Source: Silene noctiflora (lineage: Eukaryota; Streptophyta; Magnoliopsida; Caryophyllales; Caryophyllaceae). From it: a stretch of DNA of 22,951 nt. Shown piece after piece: positions 13,292-22,951 of this stretch (its first letter is position 1; each line of letters starts with the position of its first letter). The translations under genes and the position numbers were made by a program. The stretch spans positions 2,078-25,028 of the forward strand of contig VHZZ01004378.1 in assembly GCA_009801015.1 (NCBI GenBank), read 5' to 3'. The notes beneath the pieces are model-generated. The model saw only the letters and a program-made list of their open reading frames with translations. It was not told where the DNA came from and ran no database searches.

Positions 13292-13610
13292 TCAACGGCA
13301 AAAGGGTCCAGTATCGTTGTATCATGTAGATAATGTAGGGAAGGTTAAACATATGGACCGACCCGCCCCGCCCCTCGGGTCACTTTCGAGCTGCATGCAG
13401 TCCAGCCCAACCTGGCCCTTATCTCGTGTTGGTTCCGGGTACTTCACGTTAAGCTTGACCCGCTTCCAACCCCGACCTGCCCGCCTAGGCCCGCTGAAAT
13501 CCCTCCCCCGCTTCACTTTTTGCCCGGCCCGTATGTAGCCCCCCTGTCTTGGGCTGGTTTCGGGTCTTCCAAGTCAAGCCCAACCTGCCTGTTTGACCAC
13601 CCTAGTTGTA
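13292..13610. repeat. GC-rich gacccg-type repeat, possible third hAT relic
   Basis: The stretch is unusually GC-rich for this window. It reads as degenerate ccgacccgcccc / caagcccaacctgcc units, ending gtttgaccacccta at 13604. A weakly matching start, tagggaaggttaaac, lies at 13336. No convincing target duplication was found. The 135-codon plus-strand frame at 13131-13538 is repeat-derived and not called. Confidence 0.4.
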
Positions 13611-13872
13611 TGCCACGAGGTAAATTTGTTGCTAACAGAATTTAAACTCAGTTATGACTTTACTTAACTTGTTATCTCACGGGGATAAATACTTTTGAAA
13701 ATATAAAAAGTGAAAAAAGTAAAATCTGCAATGCCAAAATAATAACCATTTTTACATACTTCAAATGAAACGTAATGAGATAATCGAGACACCTGATTAA
13801 GAACAGCTAACGAATTATCCGTCGGAGGGTGTCGAAAGTGCAAAATGCTAACAAAAACAAAGTACATCAACA

Positions 13873-13952
13873 ATGACGATATGAAAGACTCTAGAACGAC
13901 ATATGGTAGCCATTATTTTTTTGTTAATGGATTTATAAATTATCCGTCGGAG
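13873..13952 (+). other. Fused promoter remnant and deletion junction of the type A pseudogene
   Basis: Positions 13873-13930 (atgacgatatgaaagactct onward) align with the gene 1 upstream region at 8262-8321. The sequence then jumps, within about 20 bases, to the middle of exon 3. The bridging bases include aattatccgtcggag (13938-13952), which also occurs at 13813-13827, so the junction may hold copied filler DNA. Confidence 0.6.
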
Positions 13953-14594
13953 TATTTCGATGAAATAGTGACACTGAACGTTGAGTCGGTTTACCATATG
14001 TCACAACTCTCGTATCCACTCTTCAAAAACTCTCAACCCGGCACCATAATATTCATTTCATCTATTACTAGTTACTCGGCGTTTGATGTTGGATCTGTTT
14101 ATGAACTAGTTAAAGGTACGACATACAAGCCATATTTCGTTTTTCATATATATCAATATATATTACCCTCATAAAATTCCGAAGTTTTTTCATTGTAGTA
14201 AACCAACCCCGACTTCTAAATAATTTTCATTTTTCTGCTTCACTTAGGAGCATTGCACCGGCTAGCAAGGAACTTGGCATGTGAATCGGCAAAGGACAAC
14301 ATTCGAGTTAATGTTGTTACTTCTGGATCTATAGCGACTCCTCTTAATCGAAGGGTAAATGTCTATACACCCTTAAATCTTTAATACTCCGTAATGTTTT
14401 GATTTTTGAAATAAGGTTTGATTAATGTATGTAATTAGTCATGCAATATGTTATGAATTAATTATTAGTATAGTACATATATTTAATTAATTCTAAATTT
14501 AAACCAAATAATGCAGGTGACAGAGCGACGAGAAAAAGCTATTGTTGTTGATGGAGGCCTCACTGTCCGTCACAAGCAAGACGCTTTGTTTTAA
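13951..14594 (+). pseudogene. Truncated type A tropinone reductase-like SDR pseudogene
   Basis: Only the 3' half of the gene remains: part of exon 3 (about 13951-14115), exon 4 (14248-14354, still 107 bp) and a shrunken exon 5 (14517-14594). Splice sites survive. Residues such as EYFDEIVTLN, FISSITSY and ALHRLARNL match gene 1 best. The cofactor half (exons 1-2 and NNAG) is missing, so it cannot make a working SDR. Further damage: the Trp of ACEWAKDN became Ser, VAPG became VTSG, and exon 5 lost the segment equal to gene 1 positions 9455-9566 (112 bases, ends sharing 'aag'). A one-base gain nearby leaves the frame open to the stop at 14592-14594. AATAAA at 14674-14679 matches the gene 1 3' UTR. 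Confidence 0.88.
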
Positions 14595-14973
14595 TTATGT
14601 CAGCAGTCCGATCAAATTTTTGACGGGTTGTATCCGTTATAAGTAAATTGTTTTTTGGAAGATTTACATTGAAAATAAATTGTCATTCCATATGTTGTCT
14701 TTAATGTATCATGCATGTAGGCATGTAGCTCTTTTTTTGAGAGGATGTGTCTACAATAATACTTTATTTATTTATCTATTTTATTTCGGATATATCTATC
14801 ATTTTACTTGCATTTCTAATGAGTATTAGGGTAAAAAAGGTAGTTGACCAAGACTCGGATAGTCAAACATTATAAATACAGAGTAATTGAAGTGAGAATC
14901 ACAAATCGAATACAATCATGGTGTTGGTATATGGGCGGAGCTAGAAATCAAATTACATGGTAACATATCCCCT
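14595..14973. other. 3' flank of the pseudogene and start of a duplicated spacer
   Basis: The 3' UTR-like tail with AATAAA (14674-14679) is followed by AT-rich DNA. From about 14850 (agactcggatagtcaaa) the sequence aligns with 20540 onward after gene 3. This marks the left edge of a spacer-plus-gene duplication. Confidence 0.5.
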
Positions 14974-15869
14974 GGCCAAACAACCAAATTGGTAAAAAAA
15001 GTGGAGGTTGTTTGTCAAATTAGTAAAAAAGCTACAACTTACGACAAATTGGTAAAAAAGATGAAGAATTGTGACAAATTGACCAAAAAACTAAAACATT
15101 ATGTAATTTATTATTTTTACAATTAAATACCATTGTTTAAATTAATGACCCAAACTAAAATCACAAATCGAAAACTTGGTAAATATGGCAGTACGAGTAT
15201 TTTCGGCTTATATATAATATGTTTTTTTAGGATGAGCCGCTCAATTAATTTTAGACTACACAAATTTTCATTTAAGACGACAATATTCGTCAAAATATAA
15301 AACGGGTCAAGTATCAACCACTTGTATATAAAAGACAAACATATTGTTTGTCCCTATGCATTCTTATTTATACATACTAGTGGTATTTACTTGACCAGTC
15401 CTAACTTAAACGGATAGTGTCGTCTTAAGAGAAATTTATTGGTTAGACTATGAATTATTATAAGTTACGACGTACGAGTCATTCATGGCGAAATCAATTA
15501 TTTGGCTATTCAACATTTGAATAAAGGCCATTTTGAATTCATTATTTTATTGTCAATCATTAATTTTGAAGAAATATTCGGTCCATATCGAGTTTGGTTA
15601 AGGCTGGATTATTTTGAAATTGGAATCATAGTTCAGTTGCTAAGGACGAGTTGCGGATGAGATTTTTTCAAATCGCGTTACTTTCACGAGGGTAGTTTTG
15701 TCAAATTTATTTGGAATAATGGAAATTTGAGAAAGATGTAACATTTTTGGCCAATTTGTCATAATTCTTCACTTTTTTTACCAATTTGTCACAATCTATA
15801 GTTTTTTTACCAATCTGACAGATGACCTTCACTTTTTTTACCAATTTGGTAGTTTGACCCATATCCCCT
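14964..15869. mobile_element. Mutator-like element with long terminal inverted repeats
   Basis: The body is 14974-15859 (886 bp), flanked by identical catatcccct at 14964-14973 and 15860-15869. A 9-10 bp duplication is typical of MULEs. The two ends (about 120 bp each) are inverted repeats, starting ggccaaacaaccaaattgg on the left and ggtcaaactaccaaattgg on the right strand. Each arm is built from three to four degenerate units of the kind gacaaattggtaaaaaagtg. The interior has no transposase frame, so the element is non-autonomous. It is absent from the sister spacer near 20659. Confidence 0.82.
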
Positions 15870-15870
15870 A

Positions 15871-16461
15871 TCTATAAAAGCCAAAGCATTTATAGGCTTC
15901 TTATTGGTGGCTTGATTTTAGGGTAAATGGACCCCATGATCATTTCTTCCAATTAATTACTCCCTCTCCTCCAATTTCATTTGCTTTTTATTTTACAAAC
16001 TTCAGATTTCAGAATATTCATATTCATATGTTAAGTTTATGATAAAAAAATTATTTACATAAAATTTATGCTAAAAAAGAAAACACACACACAAAAAAAA
16101 AACTATACAGAAATTCATATGTTCAACAACTACAAATTAATAAATTTAAAACTAATAAATTAAAAAAATTAAAAAATAACAAACCGAATGAATAATAACA
16201 AGTAAAATATAGACAAGCCAATTCATAAAAGAAAAAAAAAATCATTATTTAAAAAACTAAGTATTTGTGTATTTTTATAATGTCGAGCGAATGCGTTGTT
16301 TTTACTTACGTCTAAGTTAAGCGTATAAATTTCTTTCCTTTTTACATCGGTATGACTATAATACTAAAATCATATTTTTTATTAAATATATTCACCTTCT
16401 TATTATTTTTTCAATTTATTAAAATTAAACCCGTGCATTTTTTGCACAGGCGTAAAACTAG
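15871..16461 (+). mobile_element. Non-autonomous Helitron in the spacer of gene 3
   Basis: It starts TCTATAAAAGCCAAAGC after an A and ends cgtaaaaCTAG before a T. Just inside the 3' end is a hairpin: cccgtgc (16430-16436), a T-rich loop, then gcacagg (16444-16450), with one mismatch. These are the standard Helitron ends and A-T target. It has no coding capacity (591 bp). It sits one base from the right duplication of the MULE and is absent from the sister spacer. A ctccctctcctcc block near 15960 looks like one end of an old Stowaway without a partner. Confidence 0.75.
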
Positions 16462-17582
16462 TTTTTCTTATAGTTTAGTATCTTTGTTAACGACTTATTA
16501 AAGATTTTCAAAAATAAAAATCGATAATTTTAATTTTTGTTTTTTGTTTAGAGATTTTCAAGTAATAAAAACCGATAATTTTAATTTTTGTTTTTTTGAA
16601 ATTTGGGGTAACGACTAACGAATGCTACCGTCGCTATCTACTAGATTGGTCATGGACTAGTACTAAAAATGACAAAAAAGATGCAACAAAATTCAAGCTT
16701 GTTTGAGTGGCCATGGTAGGTAGAACTTATTTTGCGTCGGTAGACCTGACGGGTCTTGCTTATGACAGTCATAAATTATAACAGCATAAATGTTATCATT
16801 TTAATTAAGATAAAATGTAACCACACATAAAATGTTACATATCAAATAATGGTTATATTCTTTTATTAAAATAGTTATATTTTGAATCTGTCACAATTTG
16901 TGACATGTTCACACCTGTTACAAATGAGAATTTGAATCGTAGACGCTACATGCAAAAAGTAATGTGAATTTTTGTGGTAATTTAGTAGTTTGTCATTATC
17001 ATTTTCTCTGCTTTTCTCGAGAGTGGTTAACACTTGTCATACGAATAACGATAGACGGTTTTATATTATTAAACGGTCTCATTATATAAACGGATAACTT
17101 AATTATTAAATAAGAATTATTTTTATAAAAATAATTTGTGTTATTTGTAACTTTTGCTTATATAAACGCTATTATTATAAAACGACTTGAGCTAAATTGA
17201 CAAGTCTTAACTATTGAACTGAATTGCATGGGCTGAACTCTGAAGTGATGAGCTGAACTAAAATGAAGTAATGAATTAAATGAGAGCTGAAAGTAAGCCG
17301 AAAGTGATACGGCCTTACAAAACGAAGGGACGGGTTACAATCCCAAGGTTTAATTTGTGACATTTCTAAGACCCGTGCTAAAGAGTACTCCTTAATACAC
17401 AAGAATTGGATAGGTCAAGGATTAACACCTACCATAAACAGAAGATTTGCTCTCCTAGTAATCCCCTATAAAAAGTACGAAAATGACGGTCACAACTCAC
17501 AAACTCGATTCCATTTTAATTGAGAAACATTATAAACAAAGAATAACTTAGTAAAATTAAACAAACACTTGAAAATTGAAAG
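16462..17582 (+). promoter_or_regulatory. Spacer and promoter region of SDR gene 3
   Basis: This non-coding block aligns in patches with 20880-22296 upstream of gene 4. It has a local tandem repeat (16502-16546 and 16552-16597) around cgataattttaatttttgtt. Nearer the gene is the ggtcaaggattaacacct box (17413-17450) shared with gene 2, and TATAAAAA at 17467-17474, 109 bases before the ATG. No other gene is seen. Confidence 0.5.
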
Positions 17583-20163
<2,581 letters not shown>

Positions 20164-20659
20164 ATAGTTTTTATTTTATATTTTGTTGGGTAATAATTTT
20201 GGGACACCAATTTCACAATAAATAATATCCCATGTTATACATTGTATCGTCTTTGTTTATCATGTACTTGTAATAATTATAATATGCGATTATATTTATA
20301 TTTATATACGGTTAATACTATAAGATTATGTTTATTGGTGATAGATGAACCATCTCAATCAAAACCTTAAAGTTATGGTTGAGGACCAACAATTTTTTAT
20401 ATTTATTTCCTATTACGCCCCTCGCTTGAGTGTCTGTTAGGCTTGAAAAGTGGTTAGTGCACATGCTCGGTGCTCCCCACAACTTAAAAGAATAACACAC
20501 ATAGTGTAGCTAGCGAGCTACACCGGAAAACCTATAAAAAGACTTGGGTAGTCAAAATTTATAAATACAGAGTAATTTAGAAGTGAGAATTACAAACTAG
20601 AATACAATCACGGTGCTATTAGTACATGAGCGGAGTTAGAAATGAAATTATGTGGTAAC
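20164..20659. other. 3' flank of gene 3 and duplication boundary
   Basis: AATAAA (20217-20222) marks the probable end of gene 3. About 20540 (gacttgggtagtcaaa) begins a stretch that aligns with 14850-14960 after the pseudogene, which is the start of the second spacer copy. A near-palindrome gtagctagcgagctac sits at 20506-20521. No gene is seen. Confidence 0.5.
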
Positions 20660-20872
20660 TGTTATAATGTAGAGGAAAGATTAAACAATAGTAGAGAGGC
20701 GTGTATTTCTTATTATCACAAAGAGGTATATATACTGTATACATGTATACAAGTGAGAGTTATGTCATAGGAAAGTAGAAGGACAAACATAATTACATCT
20801 ATTTATGGACATCCATAATACTTGTGATTTATGGACATCCATAACATTATTATACAATAATGTTTTGTAACA
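20660..20872. mobile_element. Probable solo LTR (Copia-like)
   Basis: The 213-bp block starts TGTTATAATG and ends TTTTGTAACA, with TGTTA...TAACA as short inverted ends. It contains a TATA-like tatatatac and a tandem pair of atttatggacatccataa-type units (about 20800-20845). The flanking 5-mers are gtaac (20655-20659) and gtaaa (20873-20877), 4 of 5 matching. The block is absent at the equivalent place in the first spacer. No internal retrotransposon sequence is present, so recombination to a solo LTR is likely. Confidence 0.6.
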
Positions 20873-21045
20873 GTAAAAAAAATTTCTTATAGTTTACTAT
20901 TTTTGTTAACAACTCAGTTTTAGAGATTTTCAAGTAATAAAAACCGATAATTTAAAATTTTGTTTTTTTTGAAATTATTTGGGGTAACAATAAACGAGTA
21001 CTATGATCGCTATCTACTAGATTGGTCATTGGTCCCCTGGCTAGT

Positions 21046-21382
21046 GAGAAAAAAAAATTATAGATCAGATGTACTACCTCACACTTAATGAATTTTTGAG
21101 TTTTTGTGTAATTTTTTTGAGCTTTATAAAGTTTATAAATTCCATTTTAGTTTTCTAACATCAAAACTCAAATTTTTTTGAACTTATATGTAATTTTTTT
21201 TATTATAATGTAATTTTTTTGATTTTAATGTAATTTTTTTTGAGTTTAATGTTTAAGTAAATGAACTCAGAAACTTTATAACAAAACTCATAATTTTTAA
21301 AACAAAACTCGAAAACTTTATCCGAATGCTCAGAAACTACACCATCTGATGTAGTACATTAGATGTACAATTCACTTACTAT
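21046..21382. mobile_element. 337-bp insertion with 8-bp flanking duplication
   Basis: tggctagt occurs at 21038-21045 and again at 21383-21390. The sister spacer has only one corresponding site (ggactagta near 16650), so this is a clean insertion. The interior has subterminal inverted pieces around gatgtactac / gtagtacattagatgtac and many tttgagttt / aaactcaaa units, giving a foldback look. The outermost ends do not match well, so the class is open; 8 bp would suit hAT. Confidence 0.6.
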
Positions 21383-21390
21383 TGGCTAGT

Positions 21391-22951
<1,561 letters not shown>

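Noticed and set aside
13131-13538. 135-codon plus-strand frame
   Set aside because: It is the translation of the degenerate repeats of two transposon relics and crosses the end of the 12850-13283 element.
13336-13604. Third hAT element with ends tagggaaggttaaac and gtttgaccaccctа-like
   Set aside because: The ends match only loosely and the flanking 8-mers (agataatg and gttgtatg) do not form a duplication. It is kept only as a repeat.
14964-15869. CRISPR-like array from the repeated caaattggtaaaaaag units
   Set aside because: The units are degenerate, adjacent and mirrored in inverted orientation at the far end, and the DNA is plant-like. A MULE explains them.

Overview
The window looks like plant nuclear DNA. 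Genes are split by short AT-rich GT-AG introns, spacers are AT-rich, and the gaps hold plant-type transposable elements (a tRNA-derived SINE, Stowaway-like MITEs, hAT-like elements, Helitrons, a Mutator-like element and a probable solo LTR). A 617-base run of N marks an assembly gap. The frequent 'actccgta'-type motifs and the mix of elements would fit a Caryophyllales dicot such as spinach or its relatives, but that is a guess and not a sequence match.

Layout. Positions 1-1009 are the 3' flank of a minus-strand gene whose coding exons lie at 2769-1705 and 1078-1010. It encodes an AT-hook nuclear protein of 377 residues. A 2.2 kb intron in its 5' leader (5018-2797) carries an Au-type SINE with a perfect 19-bp target duplication. 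Positions 5110-8430 are a transposon-rich spacer containing two Stowaway-like MITEs, one hAT-like element and one candidate minus-strand Helitron.

From 8433 to the right edge lies a tandem plus-strand array of tropinone-reductase-like short-chain dehydrogenases (SDR). All intact copies share one five-exon structure: exons 2, 3 and 4 are exactly 208, 220 and 107 bp in every complete copy. The copies are gene 1 (8433-9616, 267 aa), gene 2 (10110-11488, 267 aa), a truncated pseudogene (about 13951-14594), gene 3 (17583-20163, 266 aa) and gene 4 (22297 to the edge, exons 1 and part of 2). They fall into two subtypes. Gene 1 and the pseudogene are type A; genes 2, 3 and 4 are type B. The order A-B-psiA-B-B suggests duplication of an A-B pair followed by duplication of one B gene with its spacer.

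The repeated spacers (about 14850-17580 and 20540-22297) each carry private insertions: a MULE and a Helitron in the first, a probable solo LTR and a 337-bp insertion in the second. Gene 3 has a second Helitron in its first intron.

The most notable coding observation is in gene 2. The SDR catalytic serine position is alanine (residue 153, codon 10762-10764), although the rest of the gene is intact. The genes probably encode cytosolic NADP(H)-dependent reductases of small carbonyl compounds. The substrate cannot be read from the sequence, and nothing here requires tropane alkaloid chemistry. I found no wholly new kind of system: the interest is in how the array duplicates, decays and collects insertions.
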